Assembly: GCF_029873635.1 (NCBI RefSeq)
Contig: NC_080420.1
Location: forward strand, 27,829,032-27,893,031
From: Malania oleifera
Taxonomy: Eukaryota; Streptophyta; Magnoliopsida; Santalales; Ximeniaceae
Direction of reading: 5' to 3'
Length of the DNA stretch: 64,000 bases
Shown: positions 10,385 through 19,904 of the stretch, in pieces
Layout of the letters: each line of letters opens with the position of its first letter
How positions within the stretch are numbered: position 1 is the stretch's first letter
Made by a program: the position numbers and the translations under genes
The notes under the pieces: model-generated
The model's input: the letters and a program-made list of their open reading frames with translations, nothing else
Told to the model about the DNA's origin: nothing
Database searches by the model: none

Positions 10385-12309
10385 ATGAACTAGTCTTTCA
10401 TCTTGGTACCCATACTTTCTTGGGTCAGGTTGGTTTAATAAAGGATGTTTCCTTAATTCTCCAAACTTGTTTAGTCTTCACACCCTTTCTTTTAAATGGA
10501 CATTCAAACTTTATATGTCCCTTTTTGTTACATTGATAGCATATAGTGTTAGTGTAGACATTTGAAGATGTGCTAGTATAATCTTTGGATGTTTTCAAAA
10601 AATAACCCATGTAAAGATTCTTTTTCTTTTTATTTTCAACCCCATTAAATCCAATGCCTTCTTTGTTTAAGGTCATCCTTTGTGAGCTTATCATTTTGTC
10701 AAAGTTTGTCTTTCCTTTTGTGAAGATATAAATGATCTTTCCTTTATCTTCAATTTGATTTTTGAGATCATTTATCTAAATATCTTTCTTGTTATCAACC
10801 TTGTTTAGTGATCTCTCTAATTCTTGAGATAATTTTCTTATTTTATCCTCTAATTCAGAAATATATATATCTTTTTCATATACCGTAGAGGATAAGGATT
10901 GAAGGTCTTCTGTCATTTTTTTCATTCTTGCTTTCTAATTCTTTGATTTTTAAGTCTTTTTCTTTTTCAGCAAGACTTTTAGATTCTAGCTCCTTTGTCA
11001 TAGCTTCATTCTTACTTTCTATTTTCTTGATTCTTGAATCCTTTTCTCTTTCAGCAGTTCTAAGGGATTCTAACTCTTTCATTATACCTTCATTCTTATT
11101 TTTCAATGATGTGTTTTGTTTACTTATTTTAATTAGCATCTTATGAATTTTGAATAAATCATTTTTTAATTCATCATAAGATGACATACACTCATCATAG
11201 GATTCATCACTACAAGAATTATTTAAAGATTTAGATGAGGAGTTGTCCTCATCGTCCCAAGCCATAAAGCATGTATGGGCATCCTCTTGCTCACTTAATT
11301 CATTTTCCGAACTACTTGTACTCATGTTGTCCCAAGTAGTGACATTCATGACCTTTTTGTTTTTCTTCTTAGACTCTTTCTTTAGTAATGGACATTTTGA
11401 TTTTATATGTCCAGTTTTGTTACAATTATAACATGTAGGAGTTTTATTCTTTGATTTCTTTTTGCTAATTTCTTCTTCTTCTAATTTGGAGTCTTCGTTT
11501 CTTCTTTTGAATTTATTTTTCCTTCTTAGAATTTTCGCTAGCTTCTTAGATATGAAGGCTAGTTCATCTTCATCCATTTCTTCTTCACTACTAGAGTTTT
11601 CTTTTGAAGTTTTAAAGGCTATTGACTCTCGGGCTTTGATTTTTTCACTCTTTTCATTCATTTCCATTTCGTATGTGAGGAGAGGATCTATAAGTTCATC
11701 TAAGGAAGTGGTTTTTAGATTTCTTCCTTCTGTTATGGCAGTGGCTTTTGGTTCTCATATAGGTGGCAGCCCTCTAAGAATTTTTCTTATCATCTCATAA
11801 GTAGTGTAGGTTTTTCCTAGTGCATTTAGAGAATTTATTATGTGAGTGAACCTAGTAAATATATTAGTTATGGATTCATCCGGGTTCATCTTAAAAGCTT
11901 CATATTCACTTGTAAGCATATCGATCCTATTATCCCTAACATCTATAGTGCCTTCGTAAGCAACTTCTAGCTTGTCCCATATTTCCTTAGTCGTTTGGCA
12001 AGCCATTACTCGATTAAATTCATTAGCATCTAAAGCACAATATAAAACATTCATTGAACTAAAATTAACTTGCAACATCTTATTATCTAAGTCTATCATA
12101 TCATCTTTCCCCTTGGGAACTTGTTTTCCATCGACTAGTTTAAAGGGAATTTGGTCACCATTCATAACAATCTCCCGAACTTTCCAATTCATGGTTTGAA
12201 GAAAGATTTGCATTCTCTTTTTCCAAAAGGTATAGTTGTGTCCACAAAAGATTGGTGGCCTAGTTGAAGATTGTCCCTCTCCAAAGGGATCTACACCTAA
12301 GTGAGCCAT
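10385..12309 (-). pseudogene. gag: gag of element C, nearly intact
   Basis: ATG at 12309 begins MAHLGVDPFGEGQSSTRPP. The UBN2-type region runs to about 11700. A UGA replaces the Trp codon of PPIWEPKA near 11755. The frame then continues through 11667-10876 with knuckle CYNCNKTGHIKSKC at 11392-11433, an acidic Ser-rich stretch and a heptad-like Leu/Lys/Glu coiled coil with repeated ELESK/KIKELESKNE units. A frameshift near 10890 and one stop near 10777 precede the second knuckle CYQCNKKGHIKFEC at 10500-10541. The frame ends at PKKVWVPR, exactly where protease starts in copia A, so pol was removed at the Gag/PR boundary. Few lesions compared with A. Confidence 0.9.
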
Positions 12310-12353
12310 TAAGATCTTTTTATAGCTACTAATTAAGATTTTCTATAACCCCT

Positions 12354-12364
12354 CTCTGATACCA
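12354..12364 (-). other. Primer binding site of element C (tRNA-iMet)
   Basis: The minus strand reads TGGTATCAGAG two bases inside the 5' LTR end at 12367. It is complementary to the 3' end of plant initiator-Met tRNA, the usual copia primer. Confidence 0.9.
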
Positions 12365-12679
12365 ATTGAAAAGCAAGGTGTAGTCCCAAGAGGGGGGGTG
12401 AATTAGGTTTTAAAAATTTTCTTTGAAATCGTTTTAGGAATTCTTAACTTATTGTTCATTCTTCAAACTTTCAGCAAAAACTTATTTCTTTATTTAATCC
12501 ACAACCACACAAACATTCAATCATTCAAGTAATCAATCAACCAAACCAATCAACCACAATTTGAAAGAAAACAACCAAACCACAATTAAAATATACAGCA
12601 CTTTGGGAAATGTAAGAACTTAAGATGGTTGCTTGTTTGTATAAGTCCTATGGATATAAATTTGAACCAAGCCTTGTAT

Positions 12680-13690
12680 CAATATGTAAAGCTTACTGAA
12701 TATGTACAAGCCTTGTGTCAAAATTCACAAACACACTTCTTCCCAATGTTCAACTTTTAAATAAACTTTCATTTTAATAAGTTAAAGATGATCAACCAAT
12801 GTAGTCCCTTTCGATTTCTGCAATCAATGCTGATTAAACCAAAACAAATTATCTTCTGGTCTATTTAACAACCAAATACTTAGAATTCAGAGTTTTATAA
12901 AACATCCACGCAATTTATAAACTTTTCCGAAAAATAAAGAGTAGGGAAGAAAGAGAGAGAAACACAAGGTCTTATGAGGTTCAGCTTTAACACAACCTAT
13001 GTCCTCACCCTTGGAAAACCACCAAAGGATTCACTATCATAGTTCCTTTACCAAGCAGAACAACATCGATTACAGTACTCCTTTGTTAAGGCTAGAGCTT
13101 GCCTTCTCCAAATGATGCACCCTCGTTCGGTCGCTGCTTTAATTAGGCTAGATCTCGCCTCTTTAAGCAATGTCACCCTGCGCCCTCTATCATTATGTAA
13201 GGCTTGCTGAATATGTATAAGCCCCGTATCAAAATTCACAAACACACCTCTTCCCAATGTTCAACTTTTAAATAAACTTTTAGTTTAATAAGTTAAGGAT
13301 GATCAACCAATGTAGTCCCTTTTGGTTTCCGCAATCAATGCTGATCAAACCAAAAAAAATTATCTTCCGATCTATTTAAAAACTAAACACTTAGAATTCA
13401 GAGTTTTATAAAACATCCATGCAATTTATAAACTTTGCTGAAAAATAAGGAGTAGGGAATAAAGAGAGAGAAACACAAGGTTTTATGAGGTTCGGCTTCA
13501 ACACAGCCCACGTCTTCACCCTTGGCAAACCACCAAAGGATTCACTATCGTAGTTCCTTTACTGGGCAGAACAACAGCGATTACAGTACTCCTCTGTTAA
13601 GGCTAAAGCCCACCTTCTCCAAACGATGTACCCTCGTTCGATCAATCCTTTAATTAGGCTAGAACCTGCCTCTCTAAGCAATATCCCTTA
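12680..13690 (-). repeat. 511-bp tandem duplication inside the 5' LTR of C
   Basis: Two adjacent copies covering the R/U5-like part with the stretch CACTTCTTCCCAATGTTCA and the ACCAAAGGATTCACTATC block. The copies have diverged by several substitutions each, so the duplication is not recent. The join near 13180-13195 is irregular. Confidence 0.85.
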
Positions 13691-14187
13691 CTTAGCCAAT
13701 GATCCAAATAGTCCTTGGACTCATCAATCTACAAGATACAAATCAAATATTTGTGTACAAAGAGTTGCTCCTCAAAGAGCTGATTAGTATAGTTCAAAAA
13801 CTATATACTTCAATAAAATTCACAATACGAAATTCAAACTGAAGGTCTAGGGATTTTTCACTGTGGGATTCATTCAATAGATGAAAGAATTAGCAATTGT
13901 GGCTCAATATCAGTAAGAGAATCAGCAAGACTTCTGTAACTTCGTGGAAGTTTTTGAGCAACAAAGAACTTTGATATTTTCAGAATGCTTGAGAGAGAGT
14001 TTGATTGCTGAATTGATTTCGTGGTGTCCAAATCAATGTAACTTGAGGGTATTTATAGATGTAGAAAGGTATCTAGCTTGTTCCCCAAGTTTACTTGGAG
14101 TAGGGTCCAAGTTTTATATTAATTTGGGCCTCGAGTGATTTAAATTTCAAAAGTATATCCCTGGAGTATTTTGAAATTTGCCGCAAA

Positions 14188-14483
14188 CCAGACAACTATG
14201 TGATCTCTGGAAGTCAGTTGTCCAAGTATTTCAAGTATAAATTTTACAAACAGTAAGGTGGCAGTCATTTGTCATAGGGGAGATAGTCGTCAGTCACTGA
14301 ACAACCAAGTTTTTAAAAATAACCAGAAGGGTGGTAGTCTTCTAACAAAACCTATGTAGTCATCTCATTTTGCACTACCAGTCGTCTATCAAGAACCTAA
14401 TAGTCGTCTGCCATGCTTCTGTCTACTTAATTAAGATCCTTTAATATGTCAGTCGACTATTCGTAGATAGACAGTCATCTGTC
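14188..14483 (-). promoter_or_regulatory. U3 palindrome array of C, 5' LTR
   Basis: Counterpart of the array at 8205-8500 with the same CAGTCGTCTGTC-type motifs, several mutated at CG positions (CAGTCATCT, AGTCGACT). Upstream, in element sense, of the TATA box at 14050-14057. Confidence 0.6.
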
Positions 14484-15091
14484 AACCAGTTGTTCCTCAT
14501 TTCAAGATATTGTTGATTTCTCTCTTCTTTATTAATTTAGACTTAGAATCTCAATTTGTTTTTCTTTGAAAAATATATTCCAAGACTTTAAAACTCAAGG
14601 TCTCTAAGTATGTCTTTGCCTAATGAGCTTCAAAAGAAAAATCATATTTGAACCATATTTGAAGTACTTACAAAGCTTGCCCTAAAGACTCATTTGATTC
14701 TTCTTTGCTTTGAGTTCTTTTTATTACTGAGCTTCAATGATCCTAAATTAGATGTGAGCTTTCAATTCTTTATCTTTCTTGATCTTTCATCAATAATTCA
14801 GACTTTGAGCTTCATTGATCTTTGAGATTTCCATGTTGATCACGTGTGCTTTTATTCTTGAAGTTTTTTCTTTAATATCAATGCTCTCATGATCTTCAAG
14901 TTCTAATACATGCCTCAAGCTTGATGTAATCATCCTTATTTGAAGTACAAGCTTTCATGAATTCTTCTGAACACTTAACCTAGCATTCATCATTGAATCT
15001 TGAAATAACATCACTTAACCAAAGCATGTTAAGATCTACTTGTTTGTTAGCATCAAAACAGGATGTTAAACCTTGTAAGGCCAACAGAAAT

Positions 15092-16150
15092 CAAATCGCT
15101 TCATCGGAATGAATTCTAGGCAAAGTAATCGATGTTGCATTTTTCAATTCATATTTTCTTGAAATCTTAGAGCTTTTTAAAGAAATGGGATGGGAAAGAT
15201 TTATCACATATCAAGCCAAAGGGTGTTATCCAAACTTGGTAAACTTTAGGAAAAATCCTAGGGCAGAGTATCCACCTCACTCCCATATCTTTAGGAAAAA
15301 TTCTTCGTGTTAAATCGGGATATTTCGAAGTTCAAATTGTTTAGAAATAATGGATAATGGCCCAAGGATTCACCCCAGAGGCATTCTTGCCTCTTGTAAT
15401 GACTGATACATCCACTTATATTGGAAATCCACCCATCTATAAATAGCTAAATCTCCAAGGTATAATTTTGCATAAACTCATTACGTATAATATCCTACCA
15501 CGATCCGGTTCACATGATCATGTTTCCTTTCTAGATTGTTTCATCATGTGATGTATTTTAAAATGGAAAAAGCTGGATCTTCCTAATCTTCTCATCAAAT
15601 GGATAAATATAAAAGTTGATGCTTCTCGTATTATTCTACCATATTCTGGGATATTGAATATGGTGTTTGCAAATTTTAACATCCTCGCACCATTTTCAAC
15701 TTTATTCAAAAAACCCATTACGACATATTTTCTGACACAATTTTTAAACGCATGGGTTATAAGAAAACCACTCAAGGATGGTTTCACAAGGGTCATCGAA
15801 ACCCCACATCTACACTTCCACCTCAGCCTTCTATGCCAACTACTTCAGCACAGCCAGACCTTGATACTCCCTCTTGGTTTCTGCCATTTTACACTCACTA
15901 TATGAACTTCAGCAATGGGATGTAATCTGGTCTTGGTACACTTCAAGAGAAGGTATCGATTGTGGAAACTCACTGCTCCACTCTTACTCATCGGGTTAAT
16001 AAAATTGGAAAGCATTTAGCTAGCTCTTCTAAAGGTACAACACCGATGGACATCAGCTCAGTTCCATCTAGTAACGATGAATCTGCTAAAAATTCTTAGG
16101 AACAAGAAGACGAAGATGATGGGAGTGGATCTAAGGAAGATTCTGAATGA
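15092..16150 (+). pseudogene. copia A extra ORF (ORF3), 3' piece
   Basis: Continuation of the ORF begun at 6786. The first part (FLEILELFKEMGWERFI at about 15150-15210) resembles the domain annotated in plant genomes as putative plant transposon protein, found downstream of pol in copia-type elements (from memory, unverified). Frames then change several times. The last part has a Pro/Ser/Thr-rich segment (15800-15880), a short coiled-coil-like stretch (LQEKVSIVETHCSTLTHRV, about 15940-15995) and an acidic tail ending EDDGSGSKEDSE with stop at 16148-16150. Function of the family is unknown; an env role is only a hypothesis, and no membrane segment is visible. Confidence 0.55.
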
Positions 16151-16536
16151 TGTGCTTAATCATTGTGGTGTTTTGATGCTTTATCTTATGTATTAGTCCT
16201 TAATCTTTCTATATATTTCAGCGGACAACATTTTTTGTTTGTATCATATTCTGGAAGAACTTAAGTACTTTGTAGTTCAAAACTTAACTATGCTTAGTGA
16301 TGCATCACTCTCTTTCCCTTTTTGATTGATGTCCAAAGGAGGAGAGTGTTTGAGGAAAAGTAAAAAAAAAATGTGCTTGATGATACTCGATGCATATGTT
16401 TGATGCTTGATACTTAGGAAATATGAATGTACTTTATAATTAAAAACATTTTTCATTCATCCTTATTGAAAGGGGGAGCCATGACCATTGTAAAAGGGGA
16501 GTACTTTAAGGAGTGTTTTCTCATTTTTGCTCTAGA
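16151..16536 (+). other. 3' untranslated spacer of copia A
   Basis: AT-rich spacer between ORF3 and the polypurine tract with no ORF. It contains extra purine-rich blocks (AAAGGAGGAGAG near 16336, GAAAGGGGGAGCC near 16468, AAAAGGGGAG near 16494) that resemble auxiliary polypurine tracts. Confidence 0.6.
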
Positions 16537-16607
16537 TTTGTCATTATCAAAAAGGGGGAGATTGTTGGCCTAGCATGGCTTACAATTCTTATTTTGATGA
16601 TAACAAA
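16537..16607 (+). promoter_or_regulatory. Polypurine tract in a conserved stem-loop, copia A
   Basis: AAAAAGGGGGAGAT ends at 16562 against the LTR start TGTTGGCC (16563). TTTGTCATTATCAAAA (16537-16552) can pair with TTTTGATGATAACAAA inside the LTR (16592-16607) at 14 of 16 positions; the 39-nt loop holds the purine tract and the first 29 LTR bases. The same arrangement is in element C with a 38-nt loop. Confidence 0.8.
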
Positions 16608-18343
16608 TCAAGATAAGTTTGATATGGTTTTCAAGTTAAATTGTTTTAAGAAGCAGGCAAGGCTTAAGCATTTCAAAGCCAAACTCAAAGGTCACTAAAG
16701 CTCATGATGGACATACTGTATAAAAGCTTGAAGAATGAAAGTTGATTAAAAGCTTAAAGATGATATATGATCATGGAAAAGTAAGGACTTACATGAAGAT
16801 CAAAATATTAGAGTTTTAAGGATGTCTCTATGTAAGTATTTCATGTAAACCTCAATATAAATTGAAATGAAGCTTCTACAAATAAAAAGAAACTAAGAAA
16901 CACATTTTTGAAAGACCTTAAAATATGTTTCTAAATCAAGATGATAAGGGTCTCAAAGGAAGAAATTTTTCAAAGTAAAAAGAACAAAAGAAAAAAAGAG
17001 AAAAAAGTTTCTGAGAGCCAGGTGACTCCCCAATATAGGCAGTAGACTGCCAAAAATTAAAGAAATTAAACTTAGGAGGTAGAAGGGTCCCAAGCGACTG
17101 CCTGAACTCTGTCAGGCGCCTGGGTGGTCAAGCCAGGTGACTGCCTATGTCTTGGCAAGCGACTGCCAGCCTTCTAGATATATAGTTTTGACTATGACAG
17201 GCGATTGCCACTCGAATAGATTTTTAAAAAACTCAACGGGAAGATTTTTTAAATGAATTTCCTGGCTCTACTCTTTTTGAAAACTTTATGTTTGCTCCAA
17301 GTAAACTTGGGGGGGAAAGGAATTATCTTTTAAACATCTATAAATAGCCCCAAAATATAATGATTTTAAATATCAAGAAACTTTCTAGTAATCAAAGAAC
17401 TCTTAAAGCTCTCAATCTCTTTTGTGCTCATCCTACGTTCACTATTGAATTACTGTTGATCCCAACTTTGAATTTGAGCCTTCAAAGTCTGAATCTTTCA
17501 ATACACGGAAGATATATTTGGTGATCTAAACTCAATTGAGCTTTAATTTCTTTATATTGATTTACATTTAAGTATATTTGTGCTGAATATTGTACTAACC
17601 AGCTCTATTGTGAGAGTGTCTCTTGTACACAAACCTTTCTCTACTTGTTTCTTATTTCTAGACGACTCAAAGATGTTCGATCATTGTGCCAAGTGAGGGG
17701 ATATTGTTTGGAGAGGGGGGCTCTAGCCTAATCAAAGGAGTGTGTTAAATGGTGTTGTTCCGCCCGGAAAATGAATTGATCTAGTGAATCTTTTGGTGGT
17801 TTGCCAAAGGTAAGGACGTAGGCTGGGTGTAAGTCGAACCTCGTAAAACGTTGTGTTCCTCCCTCTCTTCCCTACTCTTTACTTTTCAGCGTACTTTATA
17901 AATTGGGTGGATGCTTTACAATTTCTAAATTCTGAGTGTTTGGTTATTGAATAGACTGGAAAATAATTTTTTTTTTTGTTTGATTAGCATTGATTGCAGA
18001 AACCGAAAGGGATTACGTTGGTTGATCATCCTAAACTTATTAAACTAGAGGTTTATTTAAAAGTTGAACATTGGGAAGAAGTGTGATTGTGAATTTCAAC
18101 ACAGGGCTTATACAAATCCAGCAAGCATTGCATATTACTACAGGGCTATTGTTACAAGAATCAAGTGCTTAGTTATTTCGTTTTGATTGTGGTTGATTTG
18201 GATTGATTATTTTACACGTATTTTGTGATTTTGTTTGGGTTGTGTTTATTGTTATAATACAAAAGCCTTAAAAAAAAACATAAATCTTTTAAAACCCAAT
18301 TCACTCCCCCCCCCCCTCTCTTGGGAACTATATCCTATTTTCA
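16563..18343 (+). repeat. 3' LTR of copia A
   Basis: 1781 bp, TGTTGGCC to TATTTTCA. TATA box TATAAATAG at 17339-17347, palindromic motif array 17017-17210, run of C near 18306-18316 followed by TCTTGGGA at the U5 end. The flank after 18343 (atgct...) is D sequence; the predicted TSD atgct should be found left of the missing 5' LTR. Confidence 0.92.
17017..17210 (+). promoter_or_regulatory. U3 palindrome array of copia A (AGGCGACTGCC type)
   Basis: Eight or so copies: CAGGTGACTCCC, GGCAGTAGACTGCC, AAGCGACTGCC, CAGGCGCCTGG, CAGGTGACTGCC, AAGCGACTGCC, CAGGCGATTGCC. Consensus GGCAGGCGACTGCC is nearly self-complementary. About 130 bp separate the last copy from the TATA box at 17339. Confidence 0.7.
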
Positions 18344-19904
18344 ATGCTCATCACATTATTCAAGTTCAAGATCATTATTCAAGTTTAGATACTCCTCCTC
18401 CTTTTGATACATATATCATGTTCAAATTTTTATTTTTTAATACCATGCTCAATTTTTACTCAAAACTTCTCCCCCTTTTGACATCAATCAAAACGAGTAG
18501 GATATCCAAAATAATTAAGTTCAAATAAAATCATATTTTGAGCATATAATTATCAAACATGCATATCAAGCATATGTACCCACTCAATTCATTATTTTTC
18601 AATATGGCATGTGTAGTGTGCTTCAATAGTCAAATAGTCATATTTATTTCATATTTGCAATTCATATATGTGTTGTAACATCTTTACTTACAGCATTATC
18701 CCTCTTTGAAAATTTCATTTATTCATGATACCAATCGAACTTTTGAATTTGTGATACCAATTAAAAAAATTAAAGAATAATACTAATTGAACATTTCATT
18801 AATTCATGATATCAATTGAAAAATTAGGGAGAAACAAAACATAGTACAAGCAATAAGTCATATGACTTCCCCTGAATTTAATACATTCAAATTTGATACT
18901 AATTATGTTTTTTAAATTTATCATCCCATGTTTCAAACATTGATTCATATCATGTATGTGCTTATGGATACTAAAATATCAAATAACAATATCATATCAA
19001 TGTTATAACATGCTTACGGATAAAATTATGCATGTCATGCTCAAATGTTAATTGATATATTCATGGATACCAATATACTTTATAGATACCAATGCTAATG
19101 TCACATTATGCATTGCTCATGGATACTATATTATTTAAATGCAAATTTTTCAATTTATCCATGGGATCCATCAGTAGCATGCATGGTCAAGGATTAATTT
19201 TATATTCATATAAAAATATCATATCAAAATTTATGCTTCTAAACCATGCTTAATAACTTCATGCTCAGATTTTCAATATATAGTGAGCCACAAATCATGA
19301 ATCAATTTCATGTCATTGACACTATCAAGATATCAGCATGTAAGCATGTAGCATAACATATAAGCAGGGAGCATATAATTATTATTTGTATTGTACTACA
19401 CTTTTGCTTAATTATGTTGCTCAAGTATCTCTTATTCTCAAATATATTTCATATTAAATTTAAGTTCCATTAAAACTTGTTTAAAAATTTTACCTTCAGT
19501 CAATCGGCTGACCAATCCTTTCTCCTTAAGGTGTTGTTCAGTCAGTCGACTGAGCTTATCGTCAGTTGGCTGACCTTTGTTTCTTTTAATGTTTTTTTCT
19601 TTCACAATTTCTCTAGCAAGCTCTCTTCTTTATCAAAATACTCATGCTATAAGCTCAATTTGTTTTACATTTTCTTTCATATGGGTTCCTAATATTCATA
19701 TTTCTTTTCAAAACTTAATATTTTCAAACTTAAGCCTTGTATGATTCATTCATTAATTGAGGCCAACAATTTTCATTAGTTTAATAAGATAAGCATTAAT
19801 AAGCTTGAAAATTTTTATCTTTATTCTTTATTTCAATTTTGTTCAATATCCTTGTATGATTTTCCATAGATTTGATATGAATTGAATTTGAAGGATTTAA
19901 TCAT
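18344..19904 (-). other. 3' non-coding region of element D
   Basis: Homologous to 9240-10384 of element C (shared segments around GCTCATCAC, ACTTCTCCCCCTTTTGACATCAATCAAAA, CCCCTGAATT). GATACCAA or close forms occur at 18727, 18753, 18808, 19066 and 19085. No credible ORF. The minus strand carries an LTR-start imitation from 19768 (TGTTGGCC, 21-nt insert, CAAGGCTTAAG). Confidence 0.7.
19496..19575 (-). promoter_or_regulatory. Palindrome motifs inside element D
   Basis: Three close copies: CAGTCAATCGGCTGACC, CAGTCAGTCGACTGAGC and CAGTTGGCTGACC. They are of the same type as the array in D's own LTR (23177-23446) but lie inside the element, about 190 bp downstream (element sense) of the LTR-start imitation at 19768. 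Confidence 0.6.

Larger units (their letters stand above)
6900..15086 (-). mobile_element. Complete gag-only (non-autonomous) copia element C, TSD gaaat
   Basis: Element in reverse orientation bounded by gaaat at 6895-6899 and 15087-15091, inside ORF3 of copia A. 5' LTR 12367-15086, primer site 12354-12364, gag 12309 down to about 10385, then about 1.3 kb of non-coding DNA, a polypurine tract (complement of 9103-9115) and 3' LTR 9102-6900. There is no protease, integrase, RT or RNase H at all. Transposition would need pol from a related element (inference). By eye the two LTRs differ at roughly 20 of their first 300 bases, so the insertion is not recent. Confidence 0.93.
12367..15086 (-). repeat. 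5' LTR of element C, with internal duplication
   Basis: 2720 bp against 2203 bp for the partner LTR. The extra length is a tandem duplication: about 12680-13180 is repeated at about 13191-13690 with a 511-bp offset (for example AAAATTCACA at 12720 and 13231). Removing one unit makes the two LTRs nearly equal in length. TATA complement TATTTATA at 14050-14057; terminus GGCCAACA at 15079-15086 followed by TSD gaaat. Confidence 0.92.
1..18343 (+). mobile_element. Ty1/copia retrotransposon A, 5'-truncated by window edge
   Basis: This copia element enters the window inside gag and runs gag, protease, integrase, RT, RNase H, an extra ORF, polypurine tract and 3' LTR. The order PR-IN-RT-RH is diagnostic of Ty1/copia. 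The two-knuckle Gag, the long spacer with an extra ORF after pol and the 1.8-kb LTR suggest the SIRE/Maximus lineage (inference). It is interrupted by solo LTR B and by gag-only element C, both with 5-bp target duplications that restore A when removed. Its 3' LTR ends at 18343 inside the 3' non-coding part of element D; the base-by-base sibling region in C (around 9240) shows the uninterrupted version. Frameshifts and stops in every domain make it non-functional. The 5' LTR must lie left of base 1. Confidence 0.9.

Noticed and set aside
10876-11667. Host zinc-finger protein gene
   Set aside because: The CCHC knuckle, coiled coil and UBN2 region are retroelement Gag, flanked by primer site and LTRs.
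15654-15905. Separate plus-strand gene within the copia A 3' region
   Set aside because: An out-of-frame reading of the decayed ORF3 region; no start context or domain.
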